Shown here one piece after another: positions 39,693 to 47,750 of a DNA stretch of 64,000 nt (positions are counted from its first letter, which is position 1; every line of letters begins with the position of its first letter). This stretch comes from DASRHK01 sp963776465 (GTDB lineage: Bacteria; Pseudomonadota; Gammaproteobacteria; Nevskiales; Nevskiaceae). The notes below the pieces were generated by a model. That model was not told where the DNA came from, searched no databases, and saw only the letters and a list, made by a program, of their open reading frames with translations. Made by a program: the position numbers and the translations under genes. The DNA lies in contig CAVZMV010000002.1 in the NCBI GenBank assembly GCA_963776465.1, forward strand, positions 1,798,001 through 1,862,000, in the 5' to 3' direction.

Positions 39693-41395
39693 GCGCTTAG
39701 CGCTTCCTGCTGCTTCATGTCGTAGCCGTAGACGTCCTCGAAGAACTGCGGCACGCCGTCCTCGTCGATGCGCGCGGTGAGATACACCAGGTGCACCTGC
39801 AGTGGCTTCTTCAGCGCCACGTGCTTCTCCTTGTGCGAGTGCATCGCTTCCTCGATGCGCTCCGGCGTCCACTCCGGCTGATCCTTCAATACGTAGGACG
39901 CGAGCTTCACCGGCTCCTCCAGGCGCACGCAGCCATGGGAGAGGTCGCGCGTCAGCTTGTCGAACAGGTTGTCGTTGGGCGTGTCGTGCAGGTAGACGGC
40001 GTGACGGTTGGGGAACAGGAACTTCACGTACCCCAGCGCGTTGTCGGCGCCGGGCTTCTGCCGCAGCTGCAGGTCCTTGGCGTCGGCGAAGCCTTCCCAG
40101 TCGACCGACGAGGCCTTCACCACCTTGGCTTTGCCGTCGACGATGCGAATGACCTCGATGTTCTTGCGGTCCAGGAAGTCGGGATCCTTCTGGATGTCCG
40201 GGATCATCTCCTTGGCCTCGATGCTCTGCGGGATGTTCCAGTACGGGCTGAACACCACCTCGGTCATCGTGTCGCTGAAGATCGGCGTGCGGTTGGTGTC
40301 CTTGCCGACGATCACGCGCATCTTCAATGGGACCGCCTCGTCGGCGTCGCGCACCTGCAGCCGGAAGCCGGCCACGTTGACGAACACGTAGGGTGAGCCG
40401 AGGTTGTCCGGCAGCCATCGCCAGCGCTCCATGTTGAGCTCGATCTGGCGCACGCGGGTCTGCGCGGGCACGTTCATCGCCGCGATCATGGCCGGATCGG
40501 GGACGCCGTCGGGGTTGAGCCCGTGGCGCGCCTCGAAGCGCTTGATGGCCTCGACGAGGTTGCCGTCGACGGTCTCGACCGCGGCGATCTTCTCCGGGTC
40601 GGCAGGCTTCTCGGGCTGCGCGGCGCTGCGCTCCTTGAACTGCTCGGTGGATTCGGCGACGTCCTCCTTGTAGACGTTGGTGTCTCCCTTGGTCGGAAGG
40701 TCGCCGAGCACGGCCAGGTTGTTGCGCAGGTCGGCGAGCGCCGGGCTCTGGTCACCGGTGCCGATCTTCAGGTCCTCGGGGATCGGCTTGAGCTTGCCCT
40801 CGGCAGCGATCGTCCGGTAGCGCTGCAGCAGCTGTTTGAGCCGCGCGTATTCAGGATGCGCGGGGGCGAGCTTCTTCGGCAGCGCGTCCAGGTCGTCCTT
40901 CTCCACCGCGTCGGCGACGATCGCTGTGACGTCGATCTCCCGCTTGCCTGCGTCCCAGGTCGGGTCGATCTGCTTGGCAACCGGATGGCCGAGCGCCAGG
41001 TGCGAGGCGAACTGCAGCAGCGTGCGCGACAGCTCGATCTCGAGATCCATCGCGGCCTCGCCACGCTCGACCGCCTTGAGGCGGCTCTGCAACTGATCGA
41101 CGCGATACTCCTGCGGATCGAGTCCCTCCTCCTCGGCAGTGCCGAGCAGGCGGATCAGATCGTCGGCGGCCGATGTCGCCTTGCCCCGCGCGATCCAGAT
41201 CGGCCGGTACTGCCTTGCCTGGTAGAGGCCGCGCACCGCGTCCGCGGCCAGCGAGGTCTTGGACTGGCTGCTGGCGGGCGGGGTGGTCTCGAGCCGGGAC
41301 CGTAGCGCCTTGGCGTCCTCGTTGGATGCGGCGTGACAACCGGCGAGCGAAACCAGGACGAGGGTGCACAACTGTTTTGCGAAGAGCTTTGTCAT
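39626..41395 (-). CDS. L,D-transpeptidase (YcbB type)
   Basis: Forms 3-3 cross-links in peptidoglycan or attaches proteins to it. The 589-aa protein starts at ATG 41395 with a lipoprotein-like signal (FAKQLCTLVLVSLAGC). It has an N-terminal scaffold domain, a peptidoglycan-binding-like segment (AIKRFEARHGLNPDGVPDPAMIAAMN, about 285–315), and a YkuD catalytic domain (about 335–510). The active-site motif DLSHGCVRLEEP carries the nucleophilic Cys near residue 488. The length matches the large YcbB/LdtD group. The C-terminus overlaps the acyl-CoA ligase gene on the other strand. Confidence 0.92.
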   Translation of the reverse strand: MTKLFAKQLCTLVLVSLAGCHAASNEDAKALRSRLETTPPASSQSKTSLAADAVRGLYQARQYRPIWIARGKATSAADDLIRLLGTAEEEGLDPQEYRVDQLQSRLKAVERGEAAMDLEIELSRTLLQFASHLALGHPVAKQIDPTWDAGKREIDVTAIVADAVEKDDLDALPKKLAPAHPEYARLKQLLQRYRTIAAEGKLKPIPEDLKIGTGDQSPALADLRNNLAVLGDLPTKGDTNVYKEDVAESTEQFKERSAAQPEKPADPEKIAAVETVDGNLVEAIKRFEARHGLNPDGVPDPAMIAAMNVPAQTRVRQIELNMERWRWLPDNLGSPYVFVNVAGFRLQVRDADEAVPLKMRVIVGKDTNRTPIFSDTMTEVVFSPYWNIPQSIEAKEMIPDIQKDPDFLDRKNIEVIRIVDGKAKVVKASSVDWEGFADAKDLQLRQKPGADNALGYVKFLFPNRHAVYLHDTPNDNLFDKLTRDLSHGCVRLEEPVKLASYVLKDQPEWTPERIEEAMHSHKEKHVALKKPLQVHLVYLTARIDEDGVPQFFEDVYGYDMKQQEALSAYGASAQMTGFFSLSQESNRGS

Positions 41396-41452
41396 GCTCG
41401 ACAGTCTGCGTGTATCGCGCCGCAAAGAGTGTCTGGCAGCGGACACAGGTCG

Positions 41453-41470
41453 TTCCCGCGCAGGCGGGAA
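41453..41470. repeat. TTCCCGC palindrome upstream of the transpeptidase
   Basis: TTCCCGC/GCGGGAA stem with a 4-base loop GCAG. The 18-base core is the exact reverse complement of the copy inside yceI at 63748–63765, so both belong to one dispersed family. Confidence 0.7.
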
Positions 41471-41487
41471 GGGCGCTGCGACGAGCG

Positions 41488-41700
41488 CTAGAGGTACTTC
41501 TTCGGCGCCGCGTACGCTGCCGGCAGCGTTGTCCGCAGCTCGTTGCGGCCCTTTTCGGTGATGACGAAGTTGCGGCCATTGACCCTGGCCGCGCCACTTC
41601 GGGTCAGCGCCGCCGCAATGTCCGGCGGCGGCGTGCCGGCGTTGCTGGAATCGCGCAGGCGCTTGAGCCAGACCATTGCGGCCGGATTGAGGTTGGTCAC
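41488..41700 (-). CDS. Small hypothetical protein, winged-helix-like
   Basis: A 70-aa protein from a GTG start at 41700, lying between folD and the transpeptidase on the same strand. It reads as two helices (NLNPAAMVWLKRLRDSS; PDIAAALTRSG) followed by RVNGRNFVITEKGRNEL, a beta-wing and TEKGRxEL ending typical of winged-helix proteins. A small DNA-binding function is possible but not shown. I do not recognise the family. Codon use looks like its neighbours. Confidence 0.6.
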   Translation of the reverse strand: MTNLNPAAMVWLKRLRDSSNAGTPPPDIAAALTRSGAARVNGRNFVITEKGRNELRTTLPAAYAAPKKYL

Positions 41701-41768
41701 GGGAATTCCACGGGTGAGGAGCAGGCCTGGAGCATGCGCCCGATGCAGGCAGGCCACAAGCCGTTTTT

Positions 41769-42623
41769 TCAGGCCATGCGCATCTGCGCAGCGCGCAGGG
41801 TGTTCTCCATCAGCATCGCCACCGTCATGGGGCCGACGCCGCCGGGGACCGGCGTGATATGCGATGCGCGCGCCCTGGCGGTCTCGAACTCGACGTCGCC
41901 GGCCAGCTTGCCGTCCGGCAGGCGGTTCATGCCGACGTCGATGACGACGGCGCCGGGCTTGATCCAGTCGCCCTTGACGAAGTGCGCCTTGCCGATGCCG
42001 GCGACGACCACGTCCGCCTGCGCCACCACGCCCGGCAGGTCGCGGGTCTTGCTGTTGCACACCGTGATGGTGGCGTCGGCGAGGAGGAGCTCCAGAGCCA
42101 TCGGCCGGCCGACGATGTTGGACGTGCCGATGATCACGGCGCGGGCGCCGCGCAGCGCCACGCCAGTGGTCTCCAGCAGCTTGATGCACCCGTACGGCGT
42201 GCACGGCCGCAGCAACGGGTTCTTCTGGGCGAGCCGCCCGAAGTTGTACGGATGAAAGCCGTCGACGTCCTTGCGCGGATCGATGCGCTCGATGACGCGG
42301 CTGGAGTCGATGTGGGCGGGCAGCGGCAGCTGCACCAGGATGCCGTCGATCTGCGGGTCGGCGTTGAGCCGGTCGATCTCGGCGAGCAGGCGCTCTTCGG
42401 TCAGCGTCGGATCGAAATGCACCGGCACCGAGCGGATGCCGACCTTCTCGCAGGTCGCGCGCTTGTTGCGCACGTACACCTGCGACGCGGGATCCTCGCC
42501 CACGAGCACGGTCGCCAGCCCCGGCGCGCGCAGGCCCTTGGCGAGCCGCTCGCGTACCGCTGCCTGCACGCTCTCGTGCACCCGGGCAGCCACTGCCTTG
42601 CCGTCGATGATTTGCGCGGACAC
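41769..42623 (-). CDS. folD: Bifunctional methylenetetrahydrofolate dehydrogenase/cyclohydrolase
   Basis: Interconverts 5,10-methylene-, 5,10-methenyl- and 10-formyl-tetrahydrofolate with NADP. The 284-aa protein shows SQVYVRNKRATCEKVGI with the catalytic Lys (about 54), GILVQLPLPAHID (about 95), DPRKDVDGFHPYNFGRL (about 115), the Rossmann IIGTSNIVGRP (about 165) and the C-terminal PGGVGPMTVAMLMENT. All are intact and the length is normal. No operon partner of folate metabolism is close by. Confidence 0.97.
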   Translation of the reverse strand: MSAQIIDGKAVAARVHESVQAAVRERLAKGLRAPGLATVLVGEDPASQVYVRNKRATCEKVGIRSVPVHFDPTLTEERLLAEIDRLNADPQIDGILVQLPLPAHIDSSRVIERIDPRKDVDGFHPYNFGRLAQKNPLLRPCTPYGCIKLLETTGVALRGARAVIIGTSNIVGRPMALELLLADATITVCNSKTRDLPGVVAQADVVVAGIGKAHFVKGDWIKPGAVVIDVGMNRLPDGKLAGDVEFETARARASHITPVPGGVGPMTVAMLMENTLRAAQMRMA

Positions 42624-42779
42624 GTCGTCGACCCGTTTAGAAGGGGCGCAATTTTAGCGTGCGGATCGGCGGCGCTGCTCTGCTAGGCGTGCCAACGCAC
42701 CGACGCTCGCGGGCGCGCGGCGTAGTTTCCCCTGCATCGGCGCGCAATCTTGCCGCCGGATTGTGCAAGGAGAATGTCC

Positions 42780-43369
42780 ATGAACAGCGACAAGAAGAAC
42801 GTAAGAGAGATCAGCGATGCCAGCAAGGCGGCGCGCAAGCAGGAAGCCAAGGACGCCAATCGTGACCCGATCACCGACGCGCCTGGCGCGCACATGGTCG
42901 GCACCGGCGTCGGCGCAGCCGCCGGCGGCGCGGCAGGCATCGCTGCCGGAGTGGCAGCCTCGGCAGCCACCGGCTTGGCGACCGGCACGCTGCTGGGCGG
43001 ACCGATCGGCGCCGCCGTCGGCCTGGTTGCAGGCGCGGTCGTCGGCGGGCTCGCCGGCAAGGCGCTCGGCGAAGCCGTCAACCCGACGAAGGAGGAGCAG
43101 GTACCTGGCGCTCGAACTACAAGTCCGAGAGCTACCACGACAAGAACTTCACCTTCGAGGACTACGGCCCGGCCTATCGCACCGGCTACGAGTTCTACGG
43201 CAGCAATAGCGGCAAGTCGTTCGACGAGGTGGAGAAGCAGCTCGAGAACGAATACCTGCGCAACCGCGGTGCTTCCAGGCTCGACTGGCAAGGCGCCAGG
43301 CCGGCAACCCGATCGGCCTGGGATCGCGTGAGCAGCGCCCGCGCCAAGCGGGAGCTGGAAACCGTCTAG
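42780..43369 (+). CDS. Glycine-zipper protein, frameshifted in the middle
   Basis: Starts at ATG 42780 behind AAGGAG. The first part (to about residue 107) holds a long Gly/Ala-rich glycine zipper (TGVGAAAGGAAGIAAGVAASA and GPIGAAVGLVAGAVVGGLAG). At about 43101–43105 the frame breaks; the other frame continues as WRSNYKSESYHDKNFTFEDY, GPAYRTGYEFYGSNSGKSFDEVE and a C-terminus ending ELETV at 43369, matching this glycine-zipper family. Total would be about 196 aa. Function is unknown; such proteins are often stress-induced or membrane-associated (inference). A terminator follows. Confidence 0.75.
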
Positions 43370-43390
43370 CGCAAGCTGGTCGATAACAAG

Positions 43391-43418
43391 AACGCCGCGG
43401 CATGCCGCGGCGTTTTTT
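43391..43418 (+). terminator. Terminator of the glycine-zipper gene
   Basis: AACGCCGCGG (43391–43400) and CCGCGGCGTT (43405–43414) form a perfect 10-bp stem with loop CATG, followed by a T run. Confidence 0.88.
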
Positions 43419-43421
43419 TGA

Positions 43422-43498
43422 TGGTCGGGGCGACAGGATTTGAACCTGCGACCTCCTGGTCCCAAACCAGGCGCTCTACCAGGCTAAGCTACACCCCG
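43422..43498 (-). tRNA. tRNA-Pro (anticodon UGG)
   Basis: Read on the minus strand, CGGGGTG (from 43498) pairs with CGCCCCG, then A and the encoded CCA at 43424–43422. The anticodon stem CCTGG/CCAGG holds loop TTTGGGA, anticodon TGG. The D-arm AGCTTAGCCTGGTAGAGC and T-loop GGTTCAAATCC are standard. Length 77 bases. Confidence 0.96.
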
Positions 43499-43509
43499 AC
43501 AGGGCGCGG

Positions 43510-43515
43510 ATTATA
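43510..43515 (-). promoter_or_regulatory. -10 box of the tRNA-Pro promoter
   Basis: ATTATA on the plus strand is a perfect TATAAT on the minus strand, 11 bases before the mature tRNA 5' end. The spacing is close but within the range for a short leader. No clear -35 was found. Confidence 0.5.
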
Positions 43516-43601
43516 TCGATGCTGTCGCAGAAAGGCGTCGGATCAAATGGCGAACCTGCGGGTCTAACCCTCGTGGTGCAGAGCACAAGGAGGGTCTTTT
43601 C

Positions 43602-43910
43602 ATGAAGCTTGCAATCAGTGGTGCCGCAATACTCTTTGCCCTGGCGGCCGGGACCGATGCCGTGGCCGCGAGCCGCGGCTGCAGCGTGACGCATCATCAG
43701 TGCTATCCGGCTTGCGTGCGGATGACGCCTGATGGCTCGGACTGCGCGCAGACCAAGGACGTGTGCCGCGACATCTGCGGCGCCCGGCCCAGCTACCCGA
43801 GCGTGTCGAACACCGAGCAGATCGACGTGATGCGCTTCGAGACGATGAAGCCGATGCCGGATCCCGACACGCAGGACCGGATCTACTACGACACGACGTC
43901 CCCGCGCTAG
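43602..43910 (+). CDS. Small secreted cysteine-rich protein
   Basis: A 102-aa protein with a good ribosome site (AAGGAGGG) and signal peptide MKLAISGAAILFALAAGTDAVAA. The mature part has six cysteines in about 38 residues (GCSVTHHQC..PAC..DC..VC..IC), enough for three disulfides, then a Pro/Asp-rich tail (MKPMPDPDTQDRIYYDTT). Unrecognised family; periplasmic or extracellular by its signal. It is a single-gene unit with its own terminator, lying between two tRNA genes. Confidence 0.75.
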   Translation: MKLAISGAAILFALAAGTDAVAASRGCSVTHHQCYPACVRMTPDGSDCAQTKDVCRDICGARPSYPSVSNTEQIDVMRFETMKPMPDPDTQDRIYYDTTSPR

Positions 43911-43925
43911 CAGATTGGCGCAAGG

Positions 43926-43960
43926 AAATGCCCGCTCGCGGTGACGCAGCGGGCATTTTT
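43926..43960 (+). terminator. Terminator of the Cys-rich protein gene
   Basis: AAATGCCCGCT (43926–43936) pairs perfectly with AGCGGGCATTT (43948–43958), followed by T's. Confidence 0.85.
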
Positions 43961-44032
43961 CCGTACGGCTGTCGGTCTATGGCGACAGGACGCGCGTGCG
44001 CCTACACTTCGCGCTCCTTTGCTTCGCCAGAC

Positions 44033-44109
44033 GCGCCCGTAGCTCAGCTGGATAGAGCACTGACCTTCTAAGTCAGGGGTCGCACGTTCGAATCGTGCCG
44101 GGCGCGCCA
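44033..44109 (+). tRNA. tRNA-Arg (anticodon UCU)
   Basis: Acceptor GCGCCCG (44033–44039) pairs with CGGGCGC (44099–44105), then G and encoded CCA. The anticodon stem CTGAC/GTCAG encloses CTTCTAA, anticodon TCT, reading AGA/AGG. T-loop ACGTTCGAATCGT. A TACACT at 44003–44008 is a plausible -10 box. Confidence 0.96.
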
Positions 44110-44129
44110 ATTTCTGTACGATTCCTGGA

Positions 44130-45359
44130 ATGAGACTCGCCCGCGTGCTGCTCGTCGTCATCGCCATCGCCGCCGTGGGCGTCGGCGTGTACGTGTTCGC
44201 GTGGCAGACGACGCCGGAGCCCGAGCATCTGGAGAAGGCGGTGCGTCTGCTGGCCCGCGATCTGCGCACGCAGCTGGTCCGGCACCGCAAGGGCCTGGTG
44301 GCGAGCCTTCGCCAGGAGCGGGACGACGCCGGCGGCATGCAGCTGGACGCCCCGGCCGTCGTCGTCGTGCCCTTCGTGGACGCCAACTTCGGCGAAGTGG
44401 TGCACGTCTCCAAGCAGATCGAGAACCTGGTGTCCGGCTGGCTGGTCGACAGCGGCGCCTTCCGCGTCAGCACGCTGACGCCGGGCAACCTCGTCGACGC
44501 CAACTACGTGCTGTTCGGCGTGCTGCTGCTGGACGACTATCGCCGGCGCGGCCGGGTGCCCGAGAAGCGCTATCACATCGTCGTCGCGGCGGTCGACCAC
44601 GAGACGCGCGTCGTCGCGGCGCAGGCGGACGTCTGGATCGAGGAATCGGACCTGGACTACACGCCCGCCGCGCTTTACCGCGGCAGCCCGATGTTTCCGC
44701 GCGACCAGCGGCTGGCCAGCATGGTCGCGATCGCGCGCAGCACCAAGGGCAAGCAGGCCGATCGCGAGTACTACGACTCGCTCGAGACCAACGCGCTGCT
44801 GGCCGAGGCGGAGGCCTATTTCGACGACGGCGACTATCCGCACGCGCGCACCCTGTTCAAGCGCGTCACCTCGCGCAACGACGGCAAGGTGCTGCGGGCC
44901 TATCTGGGTCTCTACCGCACCGACATCGAGCTGCACGACATGATTGCCGCCGAGGTCGCGTTCCGGGACCTGGTGGCCGCGGGCGCACCGACGGGCCTCA
45001 ACACCAAGTTCCTGTTCCGCGTGAACTCGACCGAGTTCGTCCCCAACGAGTCCCTGCGCGCGCAGTACGAGATGTGGACGCGGCAGATCGGACGCTACTT
45101 CAGCAGCGACGGCCGCTGCATCGACGTCGTCGGGCATTCCAGCCGCACTGGCACGGACGATCGCAACCGGGAGCTCTCGCTGGCCCGCGCCCAGATGATC
45201 CGCGAACGCATCATTGCCGACTCGCCGGCCGTGGCCCGGAAAGCCCGGGCGGTGGGCAAGGGCGCCAACGAAAGCATCGTCGGCTCCGGCACCGACGACG
45301 AGCGCGATGCGCTCGATCGCCGCGTGGAGGTCATCGTCGTGGAGTGCCCCAAGCCTTAG
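44130..45359 (+). CDS. FlgO-like/OmpA-like envelope protein
   Basis: A 409-aa protein with an N-terminal hydrophobic segment (VLLVVIAIAAVGVGVYVFAW) that could be a membrane anchor or uncleaved signal. Residues about 70–175 (VVVVPFVDANFGEVVHVSKQ; DSGAFRVSTLTPG) resemble the FlgO-like domain. A TPR-like pair (ALLAEAEAYFDDGDYPHARTLFK) follows. The C-terminal 110 residues form an OmpA-like domain (CIDVVGHSSRTGTDDRNREL, LARAQMIRERI, DRRVEVIVVE), suggesting peptidoglycan contact. It begins 20 bases after tRNA-Arg. It is followed 13 bases later by the DUF4266–DUF3570–ApbE genes and may be part of that unit. Confidence 0.75.
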   Translation: MRLARVLLVVIAIAAVGVGVYVFAWQTTPEPEHLEKAVRLLARDLRTQLVRHRKGLVASLRQERDDAGGMQLDAPAVVVVPFVDANFGEVVHVSKQIENLVSGWLVDSGAFRVSTLTPGNLVDANYVLFGVLLLDDYRRRGRVPEKRYHIVVAAVDHETRVVAAQADVWIEESDLDYTPAALYRGSPMFPRDQRLASMVAIARSTKGKQADREYYDSLETNALLAEAEAYFDDGDYPHARTLFKRVTSRNDGKVLRAYLGLYRTDIELHDMIAAEVAFRDLVAAGAPTGLNTKFLFRVNSTEFVPNESLRAQYEMWTRQIGRYFSSDGRCIDVVGHSSRTGTDDRNRELSLARAQMIRERIIADSPAVARKARAVGKGANESIVGSGTDDERDALDRRVEVIVVECPKP

Positions 45360-45372
45360 CGATTGCGGTCTA

Positions 45373-45594
45373 ATGCCCACCATGAAGAAGCCCACGCTGA
45401 TCTGCGGCATCTGCCTCTGCCTGCTGACCGGCTGTACTGCCGTGCAGCCCTGGCAGCGCGAGACGCTGGCAAGGCCTGACATGGCGCTCGTCAGCGATCC
45501 CTTGCAGGCGGCGTTCGAGGACCACGTCTACTTCAGCAAGGAAGCCAGCAGCGGAGGGCGCAGCTTCGGCGGTGGCGGCTGCGGCTGCAATTGA
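45373..45594 (+). CDS. DUF4266 small lipoprotein
   Basis: A 73-aa lipoprotein from ATG 45373 (a second ATG at 45382). The signal peptide has an LLTGC lipobox. The family core is TLARPDMALVSDPLQAAFEDHVYFSKEASSGG, and the protein ends in a Gly-rich, two-Cys tail, GGGGCGCN. Its stop overlaps the DUF3570 start (TTGA). DUF4266, DUF3570 and ApbE-type flavin transferases recur together, often with a thioredoxin-like protein, which is absent here. I infer an extracytoplasmic redox unit; the function of DUF4266 is not established to my knowledge. Confidence 0.88.
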   Translation: MPTMKKPTLICGICLCLLTGCTAVQPWQRETLARPDMALVSDPLQAAFEDHVYFSKEASSGGRSFGGGGCGCN

Positions 45595-46847
45595 AGGAGC
45601 CCAGGAACGGCGCGCTCGCTGCCGCAGCCTTGACGCTCCTCGGCAGTGCCGCGCCCGCCGTCGCCGAGGAGGACAAGCGCTGGCTGTTCGACAGCGCGAT
45701 GCTGCTCTACAACGAGGGCGGGGATCGCGTGTTCGCGTTCGAGCCGAAGGTCAACGCCACCTTCGACCTGCTCGACGGGCGCCAGGCGACCGCGGGCTTC
45801 ACCGTCGACGTGCTGACCGGCTCATCGCCAAACGGTGCCGCGCCGGCGGCGCAGCCGCAGACCTTCACCAGCCCCTCCGGAGAGACCAGCTTCACCACGC
45901 CGGCGGGAGAGCTGCCGCTGGATCCGGCGTTCCGGGATACCCGCTACGCGGTCGACCTTGCCTACGTGACGCCGCTCGGCGATGCCAGCAAGGCGGGCAT
46001 CCAGGGCCACTACTCCACCGAGTTCGACTATCACTCGCTCGGCGGCGGCGTGACCTTCAGCCGCGACTTCAACCTGCGCAACACCACGCTCAGCGCCGGG
46101 CTCAATTACGCCAGCGACAGCATGGACCCGATCGGCGGCGTGCCGACGCCGCTGGCGGTGAAGACGGGCGCCGGCGGGGGCGCCGTCACCGAGTCCAAGA
46201 CGGTCGTCGACGGGCTGATCGGCCTCACCCAGGTGCTCTCGCGCGAGAGCCTGCTGCAGGTCAACTACTCGGCGAGCCGCTCCAGCGGCTACCACACCGA
46301 TCCCTTCAAGATCGTGTCGGTCGTCGACGCCAGCGGCGCGCCGCTGCGCTACGTTTTCGAAAGCAGACCCGACACGCGGCTCAAGCACGCGGTGTTCGTC
46401 CAGTACAAGCGCTTCCTCTGGGAGCGCGACGTGATGGACGTCTCCTACCGCTTCCTGACCGACGATTGGGGCGTGGTGTCGCACACCGTGGACGCCAGCC
46501 ATCGCTGGAACTTCGCCAGCACGCAGTACCTGGAGCCGCACCTGCGCTGGTACCGCCAGAGCGCAGCCGATTTCTACACCGCGGCGCTGGACGACGGTCA
46601 GGAAACCGAGGTCGATCATGCAAGCGCCGATCAGCGCCTGGGCTCGTTCGACGGCGTGACCGCGGGGCTCAAGTACGGCCAGTCGCTGCGCGCGGACATC
46701 CAGTGGAGCGCGCGCGTGGAGTACTACCGGCAGATCAACCACACCGACGGCTTGCCGCCGCAGGCGGCGGCGCCGCTGTCGAGGCTGGAGCTCGCGCCGC
46801 CGCTGAACGCGCTGATGGTCACGCTCGGCTTCCGGTTCAAGTATTGA
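45591..46847 (+). CDS. DUF3570 outer-membrane beta-barrel protein
   Basis: A 418-aa exported protein of the DUF3570 family. A signal-like N-terminus (ALAAAALTLLGSAAPAVA) is followed by alternating strands rich in Tyr, Trp and Asp. It ends in an aromatic C-terminus (MVTLGFRFKY) typical of outer membrane barrels. Start is TTG 45591 overlapping the DUF4266 stop. The protein includes the WLFDSAMLLYNEGGDRVFAFEPKV block near the mature N-terminus. Role unknown; gene context with ApbE points to a redox- or flavin-related envelope process. Confidence 0.87.
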   Translation: MKEPRNGALAAAALTLLGSAAPAVAEEDKRWLFDSAMLLYNEGGDRVFAFEPKVNATFDLLDGRQATAGFTVDVLTGSSPNGAAPAAQPQTFTSPSGETSFTTPAGELPLDPAFRDTRYAVDLAYVTPLGDASKAGIQGHYSTEFDYHSLGGGVTFSRDFNLRNTTLSAGLNYASDSMDPIGGVPTPLAVKTGAGGGAVTESKTVVDGLIGLTQVLSRESLLQVNYSASRSSGYHTDPFKIVSVVDASGAPLRYVFESRPDTRLKHAVFVQYKRFLWERDVMDVSYRFLTDDWGVVSHTVDASHRWNFASTQYLEPHLRWYRQSAADFYTAALDDGQETEVDHASADQRLGSFDGVTAGLKYGQSLRADIQWSARVEYYRQINHTDGLPPQAAAPLSRLELAPPLNALMVTLGFRFKY

Positions 46848-46854
46848 CGCGCCC

Positions 46855-47742
46855 ATGCGGGCGCACGCGCAGCTCGTCGTCGACGCGCATGGCCAGCGCT
46901 CTGCGCAATTCAAGGCGATGGCGTCGCCGTGCATCGTCCTCGTCGACGGCGCGGACGACGCGGAGCTGCTCGCCCTGGGCGCGCTCGCCGCGCAGGAGGC
47001 GCAGCGCATCGAGGAGAAGTGGAGCCGCTACCTGCCGTCGAGCGTGGTCGGCCGGATCAACGACGCGGACGGCGCGACGCTGACCGTCGACGAGGAGACT
47101 GCGCGGATGCTGGATTTCGCCGCGCTGGTCTGGCGCGAGAGCGACGGCCTGTTCGACGTCACCTCGGGCGTGCTGCGCCGCGCCTGGCGTTTCGACGGCA
47201 GCGACCGCGTACCCGACACCGCTAGCGTGAGCGCGCTGCTGCCGCTGATCGGCTGGGACAAGGTGCACTGGCAGCCGCCGCAGCTGCAGCTGCGGCCCGG
47301 CATGGAGATCGACTTCGGCGGCATCGGCAAGGAATACGCCGTGGATTCCGCGTTGCGCGAGCTTGTCGATGCGACCGACAAGCCGGTGCTGGTGAATTTC
47401 GGCGGCGACCTGGCGGTGTCCGGCCCGCGCCGCGACGGCGAGGCCTGGCGCGTCGGCATCGACAGCGTGCCGGATCGCGCAACGCCGCTGGTGCGCCTGA
47501 GCAAGGGCGCCGTCGCCACGAGCGGCGACACGCACCGATACCTGCTCAAGGATGGCGTGCGCTATCCGCACGTGCTGGATCCGCGCACCGGCTGGCCGGT
47601 GATGGATGCGCCGCGCTCGGTCACCGTCGCCGCGACGACGTGCTCGGGAGCAGGCGTGCTGTGCACGCTGGCGATGCTCCGCGGCGCAGCGGCGGAGTCG
47701 TTCCTGGCCGCGCAGGGCGTGGATCACCACGTCGTGCGCTAG
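46855..47742 (+). CDS. apbE: FAD:protein FMN transferase (ApbE family)
   Basis: Transfers FMN from FAD onto a Thr or Ser of a target protein. The 295-aa protein has the family blocks WSRYLPSSVVGRIN, LVWRESDGLFDVTSG, IDFGGIGKEYAVD (flavin site, about 150–163), LVNFGGDLAVSG and SGDTHRYLLKDGVRYPHVLDPRTGWP. No signal peptide is visible from this start, unusual for ApbE, which normally works outside the cytoplasm. Either the start is wrong or the enzyme acts inside. It closes the DUF4266–DUF3570–ApbE set. Confidence 0.9.
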   Translation: MRAHAQLVVDAHGQRSAQFKAMASPCIVLVDGADDAELLALGALAAQEAQRIEEKWSRYLPSSVVGRINDADGATLTVDEETARMLDFAALVWRESDGLFDVTSGVLRRAWRFDGSDRVPDTASVSALLPLIGWDKVHWQPPQLQLRPGMEIDFGGIGKEYAVDSALRELVDATDKPVLVNFGGDLAVSGPRRDGEAWRVGIDSVPDRATPLVRLSKGAVATSGDTHRYLLKDGVRYPHVLDPRTGWPVMDAPRSVTVAATTCSGAGVLCTLAMLRGAAAESFLAAQGVDHHVVR

Positions 47743-47750
47743 GAGCTGCG

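Noticed and set aside
45541..45594. RiPP precursor in the DUF4266 C-terminus
   Set aside because: The GGGGCGCN tail is tempting, but there is no modification enzyme beyond ApbE nearby and the protein is a lipoprotein; kept only as a redox suggestion.
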